Assembly (NCBI GenBank): GCA_002690925.1
Contig: NZGD01000251.1
Span: forward strand, 1 to 64,000
Length of the DNA stretch: 64,000 nucleotides
Reading direction: 5' to 3'
Source: Rhodopirellula sp.
GTDB taxonomy: Bacteria > Planctomycetota > Planctomycetia > Pirellulales > Pirellulaceae
The notes under the pieces were generated by a model. It did no database searches and was not told the DNA's origin. It saw only the letters and a program-made list of their open reading frames with translations. Every line of letters starts with the position of its first letter. Within the stretch, counting starts at the first letter, position 1. Shown in pieces: positions 1-10,900 of this stretch. The position numbers were made by a program, and so were the translations under genes.

Positions 1-52
1 CACCAATCATCAGTGCGAACGCGGCAATGCCGCTCACCACAGTCCGATTCAT
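1..52 (-). CDS. N-terminus of an exported protein, cut by the window edge
   Basis: Only the first 17 codons are present. They read from an ATG at position 52 towards the left edge and begin MNRTVVSGIAAFALMIG, a typical signal-peptide start (an Arg followed by a hydrophobic run). A GGAG ribosome-binding site lies seven bases upstream of this ATG, which supports a real start. The mature protein is outside the window, so no function can be given. Confidence 0.6.
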   Translation of the reverse strand, partial: MNRTVVSGIAAFALMIG

Positions 53-480
53 CTTCAATCTCCAGAGTTCGGAGTTAGGTGCGATCCGAATTCGCACATC
101 ATGGTTCCGGGCCTGATTCCTGAGGCCCCACATTTCGCGCCGCTGGCAACGCGCCAGCAGTCTCACGAATGCTGCGATGGACACCTAAACAAAGCATCAA
201 CATAGGAAGATTGCGTAGGTTATTCCGACCGCGTAATTTCGAGCGATAGGGTAACCAGCGTCACATGGGTGTCAATCGGGCGTGACTTGAAATTCAGGAA
301 ATAATTGTCACAAAGAGATTCAGCAAATTTCTGATCATCTGAAGAAATGTGCTTCTTAACGCACACCGGGCGTCGGGCCAAAAGACGAAAAAGGGAGAAA
401 ACGCCCCCTTGTTGGACATCAACGATCTTTTATCGCCCGCAAAGATCCCGTGGGGGGGATGTTTTGAATCTACCTTCGAA
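53..480. other. Intergenic stretch, no gene seen
   Basis: This stretch separates the cut-off exported gene from the lipoprotein gene, both on the minus strand. It must hold the promoter and leader of the left gene. The only open frame (347-571, plus) has an unnatural composition and overlaps the lipoprotein gene, so I do not call it. I see no convincing hairpin or RNA motif. Confidence 0.4.
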
Positions 481-1095
481 TCAGCGATTCAGCGTCGATT
501 GTGGGGCGGCAGCCTGCGATGAAACTTCAGAATTGCCGTTCGCCGGTTCGGAAAGCATCGCCGCCATTTGATTCCCATCCTCGAAATTGAAGACAACAGG
601 ATCTTCAGCCTCAGGATCGATCGTGATTGCCAAGCCACTGATTCTCCAGCCGCTTTGTTCTTGGCGGAGTGCCCAAACGACTTGGGACGAGGCGACATTA
701 CCGCCCTCGGCGTTGGGTTCCGACCAAACGCTATGCACCATGGCCGCTGTTGTATCCTCGGGATGCAGCTCGAAGCGTGTGACTTCGAAGCTGGCATTGG
801 GGGATCCGATGGGTTGAATGGTTTGACCGATGCGGTTGAGCTCACTTTGAGCACGCGAGGTGAGCAGTGCGTTTGCTCGTGAATCCTCGCCTCCACGGCG
901 AATTTCGTCGAGAAACTGGCTCACAATGTCCGTGGGAGGGGGATTTAACGAGGCAGGCGGTGGCGTACCGACATTTGTCGTGATCCCATCCTGATTCCGT
1001 GGTGCCGGGTTGTCTGCAACAGGTGTTCCTGAGCCACAGCCGACAGCGAGCGTTATAGTGAGTGTAAAGCTGAGTCCAAGAGCGAAGCGAGCCAT
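481..1095 (-). CDS. Putative lipoprotein of unknown function
   Basis: A 204-residue protein from the second ATG (MARFALGLSF), chosen because it starts directly with a lipoprotein-type signal peptide. An in-frame ATG five codons upstream (position 1110) is the alternative. The signal ends in LAVGC, a slightly relaxed lipobox, so the Cys would be lipidated and the protein anchored in a membrane. A Pro/Asn-rich linker follows. The rest looks like a soluble domain with alternating strands (SFEVTRFELH, AAMVHSVWSE, VVWALRQEQSGWRISGLAI). That pattern resembles small NTF2-like or DUF4878-type lipoproteins, but I cannot assign a family with confidence. The C-terminus is low in complexity. Confidence 0.7.
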   Translation of the reverse strand: MARFALGLSFTLTITLAVGCGSGTPVADNPAPRNQDGITTNVGTPPPASLNPPPTDIVSQFLDEIRRGGEDSRANALLTSRAQSELNRIGQTIQPIGSPNASFEVTRFELHPEDTTAAMVHSVWSEPNAEGGNVASSQVVWALRQEQSGWRISGLAITIDPEAEDPVVFNFEDGNQMAAMLSEPANGNSEVSSQAAAPQSTLNR

Positions 1096-1219
1096 GCGAA
1101 TGCCGTCCAACGAATGGTGGGAATCTAAAACTTGAACATCCGATTTAGTCGATGGCGGGGAATCGCGTCAAGACAAACTTGATTCACCTATCGCAGCGAA
1201 TAGCTTTCTTTCACAATGG

Positions 1220-1873
1220 ATGCAGAAACAAGACGGTGAGGCCACAAACACGAAGCCACAGATGACAATTGATAGTAAAAACACCATTTTGGTTGACGGC
1301 GAGCGAATTGATCTTCGCAATCGGCCATTAGCCGCCCTTTTGGCGTGGTTAATTCCCGGTGCTGGCCACCTATATCAGGGGCGTTACACCAAGGGCGTCT
1401 TATTCATGGTCTGCATCCTTTCTGCTTGGGTGCTTGGATTCGCTTTGGGTGGAGGACATGTCGTTTATGCGTCATGGGCACCAGGCGACAAGCGTTGGCA
1501 CTACTTTCTCCAAGCGGGCGTAGGTGGTGCAGCTTTGCCCGCACTGCTGCAGGCGAATCTGATCAAGAAGGCCACCAATGACAAAACTGGCCGCACCTCA
1601 GAGGACTACGAACCTTACTGGGGAGGCTTCATGGCTCCTCCCTTGCGTCCTGTCAGCGAAAGTGAGGCAGATGAGGTGTCAGCCTGGTATGCCCGTCGGG
1701 GCGCGGGCTACGAAATGGGGACTTGGTACACAGTGATCGCGGGCTTGTTGAATATTCTTGTCATTTATGATGCCTACGGAGGCCCGCTCTCTATCCCGAT
1801 CAGCGGCAGAAAAAAAGAATCTGATGACGAAGAGGAATCGTCGGGTAAGGACATTGAGAGCGAAGCAACTTAG
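1220..1873 (+). CDS. DUF6677/TM2-like integral membrane protein
   Basis: A 217-residue membrane protein. Residues 37-75 hold the motif LAWLIPGAGHLYQGRYTKG followed by a hydrophobic segment, the signature of TM2-like proteins and of the planctomycete DUF6677 family. A second hydrophobic region lies near residues 95-112 and a third near 172-190 (WYTVIAGLLNILVIYDAYGGP). The C-terminal 30 residues are strongly charged (KKESDDEEESSGKD) and probably cytoplasmic. The start is uncertain: ATG at 1262 (MTIDSKNTIL) is an alternative to the longer form. A small membrane protein follows 64 bases downstream on the same strand, so the two may be co-transcribed. The molecular function is unknown. Confidence 0.8.
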   Translation: MQKQDGEATNTKPQMTIDSKNTILVDGERIDLRNRPLAALLAWLIPGAGHLYQGRYTKGVLFMVCILSAWVLGFALGGGHVVYASWAPGDKRWHYFLQAGVGGAALPALLQANLIKKATNDKTGRTSEDYEPYWGGFMAPPLRPVSESEADEVSAWYARRGAGYEMGTWYTVIAGLLNILVIYDAYGGPLSIPISGRKKESDDEEESSGKDIESEAT

Positions 1874-1937
1874 AAAAGTCATTCGCACCGTTTCTTAGAC
1901 GCCCTTCACGTTACCACCTTATTCCCGGCAAAACAAA

Positions 1938-2129
1938 ATGCTTTCCATTGCTCCCAGTTATCTGCTGTACTACCTTCCCCTGATCATTGCCATCGCATTG
2001 GTTTTCGGTGGAACGCGTCATGAAAACACAAATTTAATTCTGCAACATGCATGGCAAACAGGGCGCTGGATTACAGGATTCATGGCGATCATTTTCATCG
2101 TAATTTGCATCCTTGATTGGTTACTGTAA
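1938..2129 (+). CDS. Small two-helix membrane protein
   Basis: A 63-residue protein that is almost entirely membrane. It has one hydrophobic segment at residues 8-24 (LLYYLPLIIAIALVFGG), a short polar loop (TRHENTNLILQH), and a second segment at 45-62 (ITGFMAIIFIVICILDWLL). The clean two-helix layout and the position right after the DUF6677 gene on the same strand support a real gene. No family is recognised. It may be an accessory subunit of the upstream membrane protein, which is an inference from position only. Confidence 0.6.
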   Translation: MLSIAPSYLLYYLPLIIAIALVFGGTRHENTNLILQHAWQTGRWITGFMAIIFIVICILDWLL

Positions 2130-2366
2130 ACACCTTCAATTGCCACCAAGTGAGCACTGAGCATGTGTAAACTCATGCCCCTAGCCACAAAGAGTGGTAC
2201 ACGGACGAACCCCAGGAAAAATGCCCAAATGCTTGTTCCTGAAACCTGATGCTCGGTTCGATTAAGAAGTGCTTGCAATGCCACTGCCTCGCATCATTGT
2301 GATGCGTTTCCTCCAACGGCTTGTCGGCGAGAGCCTGTTCTTTCCCTTTCATACAGACTGAATTTC

Positions 2367-3710
2367 ATGCGAGTTCTGACTCTTGGCGCTGGTACAGTTG
2401 GCCGCTGGGTAGCGGACATGCTGTGCAGACGCGGACATAGCGTTACTGTCGTCGATAGCAACGCAGCCAATGTTCAACGCATCAACAACGAATTGGATGT
2501 CAAAGCGATCGTCGGCAGTGCATCTCGCAGCACGGTTTTATTCCAGGCCGAAGTCAGTTCTGCGGACATGTGTCTGGCGGTCACCGGCGACGATGAAGTC
2601 AACATCGTCGCAGCCAGTATGGCAAAAGAGTTGGGTGCACGTCGAAGCATTGCCCGTGTTTATGCACCTGCTTTCCATGATTTGAGCACTTTCGATTATC
2701 AACGGCATTTCAACATTGACAGTCTGCTCAGCCTTGAGCAACTTTCTGCATTCGAATTGGCCCGTGCAATCAGGAATCCTGACGCAATTCCATTGGAGCA
2801 TTTTGCTCGCGGACAATTAGAGGTCTATGAAGTCGAAGTCGACGGAAAATCGGTGAGTGCAGGACACAAACTGCGCGACCTGAAAATATCCGGGGCTGTG
2901 CGGATCGGGTCCATCGCACGCGAAGGGCGCATGTGGATCGCCAGTGGCGAGGATGAATTACACGGTGGTGACCGGGTCAGCCTGATTGGTGCACCAGAGG
3001 TCGTTACTAAAACAAGAAGCATGTTTGTTTCCGAATCGGATTTGCACCTCAAACAGCGTGTCATGATCGCCGGTGGCGGTGAAACTGGCTATCACCTTGC
3101 CGACTCGCTTAGCCGCCGTGATTACAGGATTGTGTTGTTAGAACGTGATCGGGAACATTGCAGTCGCTTGGCAAAACTATTGCCTGGAGTGACGGTCATT
3201 CACGCCAATGCCAATCGACGAAGTGTGCTGGAAGATGAGGGTGGTGGGACAGTTGACTACTTTGTTGCGTGCACTGGTAGCGATGAGAGTAATATCATGG
3301 CAGGTGTCGAAGCGAGAGAACTAGGAGCGGCTCGAGTGATGTGTGTGGTGGGACGTCCTGACTATGCCAACGTGGTCGGCAAACTTGGCATCGATCGTGC
3401 TGTCAGTGAACGGGATGTTGCAGCCCGGCAGATCCTCGGATTTCTAAACGAGGGTGCCATCATCAGCCAAAGTCGAATCCCGAACGGCACCATCGGAATC
3501 TACGAACTGGAAGTCTCGGAGGGAACACAAGTCACCCAAGCAACTTTAGCTGAACTACCTCTTTCCGGCCGCTGCTTGATTGCTGCTGTCGAACGTGACG
3601 GCTTCGTTCGTGTCCCGACAGCTAACGACACCCTTCAACCAGGCGATGTTGCTGTCGCGTTGATTGATCAACCAGCAGCCAAAGAAAGCCTGGCATTGTT
3701 TAACTCATGA
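2367..3710 (+). CDS. trkA: Trk-type potassium uptake regulator with two RCK domains
   Basis: A 447-residue cytoplasmic NAD(H)-binding regulator of Trk/Ktr potassium channels. It has the classic duplicated architecture. A first Rossmann fold begins at residue 2 (VLTLGAGTVGRWVADML), with the acidic ribose-binding residue in VVDSN, and is followed by a TrkA_C domain (about 145-225). A second Rossmann fold (VMIAGGGETGYHLADSL, about 233 on) and a second TrkA_C domain end the protein. The length matches E. coli TrkA (458). No trkH/trkG membrane subunit is adjacent, so its partner lies elsewhere. Its last four bases overlap the start of the hydantoinase gene (ATGA), implying translational coupling with an unrelated enzyme. 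Confidence 0.92.
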   Translation: MRVLTLGAGTVGRWVADMLCRRGHSVTVVDSNAANVQRINNELDVKAIVGSASRSTVLFQAEVSSADMCLAVTGDDEVNIVAASMAKELGARRSIARVYAPAFHDLSTFDYQRHFNIDSLLSLEQLSAFELARAIRNPDAIPLEHFARGQLEVYEVEVDGKSVSAGHKLRDLKISGAVRIGSIAREGRMWIASGEDELHGGDRVSLIGAPEVVTKTRSMFVSESDLHLKQRVMIAGGGETGYHLADSLSRRDYRIVLLERDREHCSRLAKLLPGVTVIHANANRRSVLEDEGGGTVDYFVACTGSDESNIMAGVEARELGAARVMCVVGRPDYANVVGKLGIDRAVSERDVAARQILGFLNEGAIISQSRIPNGTIGIYELEVSEGTQVTQATLAELPLSGRCLIAAVERDGFVRVPTANDTLQPGDVAVALIDQPAAKESLALFNS

Positions 3711-6700
3711 CAGTTACAGTTTGGGCCGATGTCGGCGGAACCTTTACTGACTGCATCGTCCTTGATGGGTCAACACGATACCACACCAAGGTACTCAGTA
3801 GTGGTGTGATCCGCGCGAAGCTTGAAGCCTGGATCACCAGCCACAGTTTCCGAGTAACTGAACTGGCCGGACAAGACATTGCAGGGTTCTGGAACCATGC
3901 CACGGTTACCATTCTTGATGCTCAGGGAAATCAGCAGCGAATTGGCAAGATCACCAGACACGACAAGGAGATACTGACTTTTGTTGACGAAACGTCAGGA
4001 AAGTTCAATCAAGCTACCCCAAGCAGCATCAGCGGGACAGCATCGAATGATGAACTGCTCGACACCACAAATCAGGAGACCGTCATTGAACTCAATGCCA
4101 ATCTTGAAGCACCAGTTCTGGCAACACGACTGCTGCTCGGTATTCCTTTCGATACTCCGTTACCCGCTCTCGACGTTCGACTCGGAACGACCCGTGGCAC
4201 GAATGCATTATTGACACGTGGCGGTGCAAGCACTGCTGCACTGGTAACAAAAGGGTTCGCTGACATTCTTCGGATCGGAGAACAGGACCGGCCTCACCTT
4301 TTCTCACTCTCGATTGAAAAGAATCCCCCGCTTACCGACCGCGTGCTGGAAATTGACGAAAGGCTCGACGCCCGAGGATCGGTCATTCAGTCTCTGAATA
4401 TTGATTCCGTGACCGCCATGCTTGCCAAACTCAATAGCGATGGGATCGATTCACTTGCGATTTGCCTGCTACATTCCCATGTCAATGATGAGCATGAACG
4501 ACAGATCGAACAATTGGCGAGGGAGTCAGGATTCAAAAACATCTCCCGGTCCAGTGAAGTTGCACCCTTAATAAAGTACGTCTCACGCACAGAAACCACG
4601 GTTCTGGATGCTTATCTGAACCCGATTCTGTCTGGATATGTAGCGAATGTTTGGCAACAGTTTGGCGGAGCTTCACAGTGTCGCCTACGCCTGATGACCA
4701 GCAACGGCAAACTTGTATCACCCGCAGCCTTTCGAGGTCGAGACAGCATTCTTTCAGGCCCTGCTGGCGGAGTCGTCGCCTTGGGTCATGTTGCAGAAAG
4801 CGCAGATGCCAGAAATGCAATCGGCTTGGACATGGGCGGAACCAGCACGGATGTAAGTCGATACGAGGGCCAAGTGGGGCGAAGGTATGAATCGCATGTC
4901 GCGGGCGTGCGTGTCATGACAGCTATGATGGACATTGAAACGGTAGCGGCGGGCGGGGGATCCATCTGCCATTACAACCCTGAACAACGACTCGCCGTTG
5001 GCCCCGAAAGTGCTGGTGCCAATCCTGGTCCTGCCTGCTACGGACGAGGTGGCCCACTGACGGTCACCGACGTTAATTTATTACTTGGTCGAGTACCGGA
5101 AAACCGATTTCCCTTTCCCTTGAATCGCCAAGCGGCCGCGGAAGCCTTGCAGTCAGTTCTGCAACAAATCCCGCAAAAGTCAGGCCTGACTTCTACCGAG
5201 CAACTGGCGGAGGGATTTTTTTCGATCGCTGTAACGCACATGGCCGAAGCTGTGCGAACCGTAAGCACCGCACAGGGAAGCGATGCCCGGGACATGGTGC
5301 TGGTCGGATTTGGTGGCGCAGCGGGACAACACCTGTGCCGAGTTGCTAGCGTCCTGAACATGAAACGTATCCTCGATCATCCTGACTCAGGAATGCTCAG
5401 CGCGTTGGGCATGGGACTGGCAGATCAAGGTCAAGTTGTGACACGAGGTGTTTACAAATTACTCAATGACCTCACTACAGAATCGATTCGTACAACAGCA
5501 AACAAGTTGATTCATGATGCCCAACAGCAACTCGAGGATGAACTTGAACCAGGACAACAACTGGAACATGTCCTCGAAGCTGATCTGAGATATCAGGGGA
5601 CTGAAGCCTCTTTAAGCATCCCTTTGTTCCCTGCTGAAACACTACGGGAAAGATTCCATCAAAAGCACGAGAAGATCTTTGGCTACATTCAGGCTGAACG
5701 TGCCGTTGAATTGGCTGCCCTCCGATGTGATGCAACGTTGCGGGCTGAAAAAAAGTCTTTTCCTGAAGATCGGACAGCTATCGTTGGTACGGCGGATACA
5801 AGGAAGATGTGGCACGAGGGTCAGTGGGTACATGCGCAGCAAATTGATCGCGACTCTCTTCCCAAAGCCAGAATCATTGTAGGTCCCGCCATGATCGTCG
5901 GCGCTCATTCCACGCTTGTTGTGGAACCGGGATGGCAAGCCCGCAAGATCCGGGATGGAATATTGGAGGTTACCTGCAGTGACAAGGACATGAACCTGAA
6001 CGCTGAGGACATGGAAAACGCTGGGGACATGGAAACAGAGCAGCAAGAACTCACATCAGACCCAGTTCTACTGGAAGTGATCGCCCGACGATTACAGGGC
6101 ATTGCTGATGCAATGGGCGAAGTACTGCGTAGAACATCAATCAGTGTCAACGTGAAAGAACGGCGTGATTACAGTTGTGCAGTATTTCGGAACGATGGCT
6201 CTTTGATTGCCAATGCGCCCCACGTTCCAGTTCACTTGGGCGCGATGGGGCATACGGTTCGTCAAGTCATGCAACAGTTTCCGGAAATGTCTCCTCACGA
6301 CTGTTATCTCAGTAACGACCCTTATGCCGGCGGTTCACATCTGCCTGACGTGACTGCGATCACACCAGTCTTCTGTAATCCTGAAATTAGAACCGGAACA
6401 CCCGATTTCTATGTGGCCTCACGGGCACATCACGCTGAAATTGGTGGATGCACGCCAGGTTCAATGCCTCCCAATGCCACATCCTTGGCAGAAGAAGGAG
6501 TAGTGATTCGAAACTTCGCGTTAGTAAAATCAGGTAACAACCATGAGTTCGATCTCAGGCAACTACTTTCGACAGGTCGTTATCCCTCGCGATGCGTAAG
6601 TGAAAACTTGGCAGACATTGCCGCGCAACAAGCTGCCGGTGCCCATGGCGTTCGAGCATTGAAAGGGCTGGCTCAACAGTACTCCGTCGAAACCATTGAC

Positions 6701-7606
6701 ACGTTCATGGGTCAAATCTTGAATCTCGCGGGCGATTCTATGCAACGCTGGATACAGACACTGCCTGACAAACCAATGCATTTTGCAGATCATTTGGATG
6801 ATGGCAGTCGCATTGCTGCAACCATAAAGCGAGACAAAAATCATCTGGATATCCGTTTTGATACCTCGCCCGTCCATCCCCATGGATTCAACGCAACGCC
6901 AGCGATCGTGACAGCGGCAACCCTTTACGTCCTACGCTGTGTGTCTGGTTCCGACCTGCCTCTTTGTGATGGCGTGCTGCGAGACGTGACTCTCAAGATT
7001 CCGGAGGGCATGTTAGATCCACCTCACGACACGGACCCCGCAAGGTGTGCTGCAGTCGTGGCCGGGAACGTCGAAACAAGCCAAAGAATTGTCGATGTAC
7101 TGTTGGGAGCACTGGGTGTAGCGGCTGCCTCGCAAGGCACCATGAACAACGTGCTGATTGGTGACTCAACCTTCGGATATTACGAAACCATTGGTGGAGG
7201 AAGTGGCGGCACAGCAGCACACCATGGAGCAGATGCTGTCCACACACACATGACCAATACCCGCATCACGGACCCTGAAATTCTGGAATCAAGATTACCC
7301 GTGCGTTTAAGACGTTTTTCCATTCGACAAGGCAGTGGAGGCACAGGATTACACCGTGGCGGTGATGGCATGATCCGGGAGTTCGAGTTTATGAAACCTC
7401 TTGTCATCTCGCTGCTCACTGGCCGGCGTAACGTCGGCCCCTACGGGGCATCAGGTGGAACGGCGGGTAAAGCTGGACGGAACCTGCTTGTGCACGAAGG
7501 AAAAACTGAACCACTTGCTGCAACCGCCTCTCTTTCAGTGGTCGCAGGTGATCGGCTGATCATTGAAACACCCGGTGGTGGCGGCTGGGGTAAAGCATCC
7601 GTCTAA
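3707..7606 (+). CDS. Fused hydantoinase/5-oxoprolinase (HyuA-HyuB)
   Basis: A 1299-residue single-chain enzyme of the ATP-dependent 5-oxoprolinase/N-methylhydantoinase family, which opens cyclic amides such as 5-oxoproline to amino acids. The HyuA part (about 1-755) starts with the ATPase-type motif WADVGGTFTDCI and has a second glycine-rich motif GLDMGGTSTDV with GPAGGVVALGH before it. The HyuB part (about 785-1295) shows RRTSISVNVKERRDYSCA, SNDPYAGGSHLPDV, RAHHAEIGG, GGGSGGTAAHHGAD and ends in PGGGGWG. An acidic linker with repeated DM pairs (near residue 770) joins the halves. The size and order match eukaryote-like 5-oxoprolinases (about 1290 residues). The start ATG overlaps the trkA stop. 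The exact substrate cannot be told from sequence. Confidence 0.9.
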   Translation: MTVTVWADVGGTFTDCIVLDGSTRYHTKVLSSGVIRAKLEAWITSHSFRVTELAGQDIAGFWNHATVTILDAQGNQQRIGKITRHDKEILTFVDETSGKFNQATPSSISGTASNDELLDTTNQETVIELNANLEAPVLATRLLLGIPFDTPLPALDVRLGTTRGTNALLTRGGASTAALVTKGFADILRIGEQDRPHLFSLSIEKNPPLTDRVLEIDERLDARGSVIQSLNIDSVTAMLAKLNSDGIDSLAICLLHSHVNDEHERQIEQLARESGFKNISRSSEVAPLIKYVSRTETTVLDAYLNPILSGYVANVWQQFGGASQCRLRLMTSNGKLVSPAAFRGRDSILSGPAGGVVALGHVAESADARNAIGLDMGGTSTDVSRYEGQVGRRYESHVAGVRVMTAMMDIETVAAGGGSICHYNPEQRLAVGPESAGANPGPACYGRGGPLTVTDVNLLLGRVPENRFPFPLNRQAAAEALQSVLQQIPQKSGLTSTEQLAEGFFSIAVTHMAEAVRTVSTAQGSDARDMVLVGFGGAAGQHLCRVASVLNMKRILDHPDSGMLSALGMGLADQGQVVTRGVYKLLNDLTTESIRTTANKLIHDAQQQLEDELEPGQQLEHVLEADLRYQGTEASLSIPLFPAETLRERFHQKHEKIFGYIQAERAVELAALRCDATLRAEKKSFPEDRTAIVGTADTRKMWHEGQWVHAQQIDRDSLPKARIIVGPAMIVGAHSTLVVEPGWQARKIRDGILEVTCSDKDMNLNAEDMENAGDMETEQQELTSDPVLLEVIARRLQGIADAMGEVLRRTSISVNVKERRDYSCAVFRNDGSLIANAPHVPVHLGAMGHTVRQVMQQFPEMSPHDCYLSNDPYAGGSHLPDVTAITPVFCNPEIRTGTPDFYVASRAHHAEIGGCTPGSMPPNATSLAEEGVVIRNFALVKSGNNHEFDLRQLLSTGRYPSRCVSENLADIAAQQAAGAHGVRALKGLAQQYSVETIDTFMGQILNLAGDSMQRWIQTLPDKPMHFADHLDDGSRIAATIKRDKNHLDIRFDTSPVHPHGFNATPAIVTAATLYVLRCVSGSDLPLCDGVLRDVTLKIPEGMLDPPHDTDPARCAAVVAGNVETSQRIVDVLLGALGVAAASQGTMNNVLIGDSTFGYYETIGGGSGGTAAHHGADAVHTHMTNTRITDPEILESRLPVRLRRFSIRQGSGGTGLHRGGDGMIREFEFMKPLVISLLTGRRNVGPYGASGGTAGKAGRNLLVHEGKTEPLAATASLSVVAGDRLIIETPGGGGWGKASV

Positions 7607-7939
7607 GGGGATGGCAGAGAGAGGATCATGAGACAAAAAGCCACTGGGACGTGGAGCAGCCTTCACTGAAAACAAATGTTCCAACCAGGCAAATCGATAC
7701 ATGGAGGCACCTTTCATGCGGTGATCCACCAACGCAAGCAAAGCTCGCCCTGACCCGGAAAATGCCGTTAATCTCGGTTTTTACCGATTGTATGCTTTGT
7801 CCATCCATCAGCTCAACAGAGCCATCGTTTGTTGGCTTCTCGTTTTCCGATGGTGGTAAACGGCGGTAGACTGTATTGAGTGGTAACCCATTATCATTTC
7901 CCTCCTGTTTCCTCCTGAATTTGTAGTTGTCCCTGACAC
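7607..7939. other. Intergenic stretch before catabolic cassette 1
   Basis: About 330 bases with no supported gene. Small open frames here are out-of-frame noise. A short hairpin (TCGGT, TTTT loop, ACCGA) lies near 7777-7790 but is too small to call. The promoter of the downstream cytochrome gene should be in this stretch. Confidence 0.3.
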
Positions 7940-10900
7940 ATGCTCCATCGGCCCCAACTCGTTGCCGTGTCGCTGCTCGTTACCTTCGGTATCACGGTCC
8001 TTCCCGTATGGATGCAATGGTCCGTAGCAGACCAGGTTGAGTCAATCAACACACCTGATTTCTCGAGGGAAATCCGGCCGATCCTGTCGGATCACTGTTT
8101 TGCTTGTCATGGACCCGATGAACAGACACGAGAAGCCGACTTGCGACTTGATACCGCAGAAGGACTTGCGAGCGTTGTCATCTCTGGCGATGTATCCAAT
8201 AGTGAATTGCTATCGCGAGTCAACGCGACGCATGTTGACCTTGTGATGCCCCCACCAAAATTCCAGAAACCGTTAACTTCGTCGCAACTTCAACGCCTGG
8301 AAAACTGGATTGAATCGGGAGCGAAGATCGAGCAGCACTGGTCGTTTCGCCCCCCCGTGAAGCCTGAACTTCCCGCCCATATTGGCAAAGATAGTCCTGC
8401 GGTGATCGACTACTTGATCAACCAACAAGCCCATGCTGCTGGTCTGAAACTAAATCCAAGGGCAGAACGGCGAACACTGATACGCCGAGTCAGTCTCGAC
8501 CTTACCGGACTGCCTCCGACTCGCGAACAGGTAGCGGCGTTTCTTTCGGACGAATCACCCAAGTCCTATGAACGACTGGTTGATCGCCTGCTCAGCTCTG
8601 CAGACTTTGGGCAACATGTGGGGCGTTACTGGCTTGACCTCGTCCGCTATGCCGACACACATGGTTTGCATCTGGATAACTACCGTGAGATGTGGCCCTA
8701 TCGCGACTGGGTGATTCAGGCGATCAATGACAACATGCCCTTTGATGAATTCATGACTCAGCAACTTGCGGGTGACTTGCTTCCTGACGCAAAGCAATCA
8801 CAAAAAGTTGCCAGCGGCTTCAACCGTCTGAATGTCACCACCGGTGAGGGTGGCTCGATCTACGATGAGGTTTTCACACGAAATGTAATCGATCGCACCG
8901 ATGCATTTGGAACTATCTTTCTCGGCCTCACCACAGGTTGTGCGGTGTGTCACGACCACAAATTTGACCCCATCTCGATGGAAGATTACTACTCACTATT
9001 TTCGTATTTCAATAGTTTGGATGGTCGAGCGTTGGATGCCAACATTAAGAATCCAGCCCCGGCAATTCCAGTTCCCACGAAGGACCAGAAACAACAGATC
9101 GTTGACTTCGAAGAAACGCTGATTGACCTGCAGCAACAAATGGTCCAACCAATTCGAACCGTGGATTCTGCTCAGCGCAGTTGGGAACAGGCGTTGATCA
9201 AAGGCATTGAACCAAAGATTGAACGATTGATGCCTACGAGCGTTGATTCCAAGGCCGGCACAGAGATGACCATCCGCGAAGATGGCTCGTTTGAATTCAT
9301 TGCTTCACCTGCCGCCAAAGATACGACCACGATCATTGCGCCGCTCAAGTCTGGAACGCAATGGCAAACTTTGCATCTTGAAGCCTTGGTGGATGAAGCA
9401 AAAAATCGAGTTGGCAGCTCAGCCAATGGCAATGCTGTGCTGTCTGAAATCGTTATCGAAATCACGGATGACTTGCTCGAAGGACAATGGTTGAAGGTAC
9501 CGATCACCAACGGCTTTGCGGACTTTGAACAGAAGGATGGTTCGTTCAGCGTCCGCCAGGCTTTTGATTCCAAGATAAACGATAGCACCGGTTGGGCTGT
9601 AGGTGGACACCAGAAACCCGGTGGAAGATCAGCGTGGTTTGTCATTCCTGCCCTGATGGCAGAGGGGGAAAACGGTAAAGTTCGAATCCGATTGCACTAT
9701 CAGTCCAAATTTGCATCTCATCATCTACGGCGTGTCCGTCTTTCGGTGAGCGATACCAGCCCAACAGTCCCTATCGACCAGCGCATCACCCTAAGTCCTG
9801 TTTCGGCGGTAGGACCTTTCACGGTCGAGAACGCAATCGCAGCTTACGGTCGCAAATACGCTTCACAGCAAGCGGAGTTCAAACCTGATGAAGTCTTTAA
9901 TCATGAAGATCGACCTTACCGGTGGCAGGAACGCGCTGACCTGACAGAAGTCCAGATTCAAGATCTGCCCACAGTTCCGGATCGCAGCAGTGTGATGGTA
10001 CTGCACCAGCATTTATCAGCTCCCAAAGCCACAAAGGTCACCTTGCTATTTGGCACCGATGGTGGCCATGCGATCTACCTTAACGGAAAACAGATTTCCA
10101 TTTCAAAGGAACAACAGGAGCTCAATCCGCTCGCTTTGGAATACGACTTGGATCTGAAACAGGGAGACAATGACCTCTATTTCAAGGTGGTGAATTATAG
10201 CCCCCCGTCACGTCTTACCTTTGCTTTCCGTTCACCTGCTATCGATACTCCGCGTCAATTGAATCAACTACTGAACGTCACAGAACAGGAACGTAGCGAA
10301 CAAGATCGGGTTTCGCTCATGAACTTCTACCGCAAAGTATATTGCCTACATCCTGATTGGCTTGCTTTGGTCGACCAGGAAAAAGGGGTACGAAAAGCAT
10401 TGAAGAAAGTGAATGACAGCGTATCAACGACGCTTGTCTGGAAAGAGTTGGCGAAACCTCGACAATCACATGTTCTGGTTCGGGGGCAGTATGACCAATT
10501 GGGTAAGCCAGTCCCCCGAGCAACACCAACCTTCCTGCCTGCCATGCCCGCCAGCGCCCCGGACAATCGTCTTGGGCTTGCTCAATGGCTGGCGATGGAA
10601 AATCATCCTTTGACGGCCCGGGTCGCGGTCAATCGCTACTGGCAGCAAATTTTCGGAGTCGGTCTAGTTAAAACAAGTGAAGATTTTGGCAGTCAGGGTG
10701 AGCCGCCAAGCCACCCTGAGTTGCTTGATTTTCTGGCTGTCGACTTTCAAAACCACGACTGGGATGTCAAACGACTTTTCAAGACATTGGTAATGACAGA
10801 TGCCTATGCCAGGTCGTCCAAGGTCAGCCCATCTGCACAAAAAACTGACCCTGAAAACCGGTTGCTTGCCCGAGGTTCACGTCATCGTCTGGATGCGGAA

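Noticed and set aside
347..571. 74-codon plus-strand frame near the left edge
   Set aside because: Basic, low-complexity translation that overlaps the lipoprotein gene. It looks like noise.
2018..2284. 88-codon minus-strand frame opposite the small membrane gene
   Set aside because: Overlaps a better plus-strand gene with a clean two-helix pattern and shows no motif.
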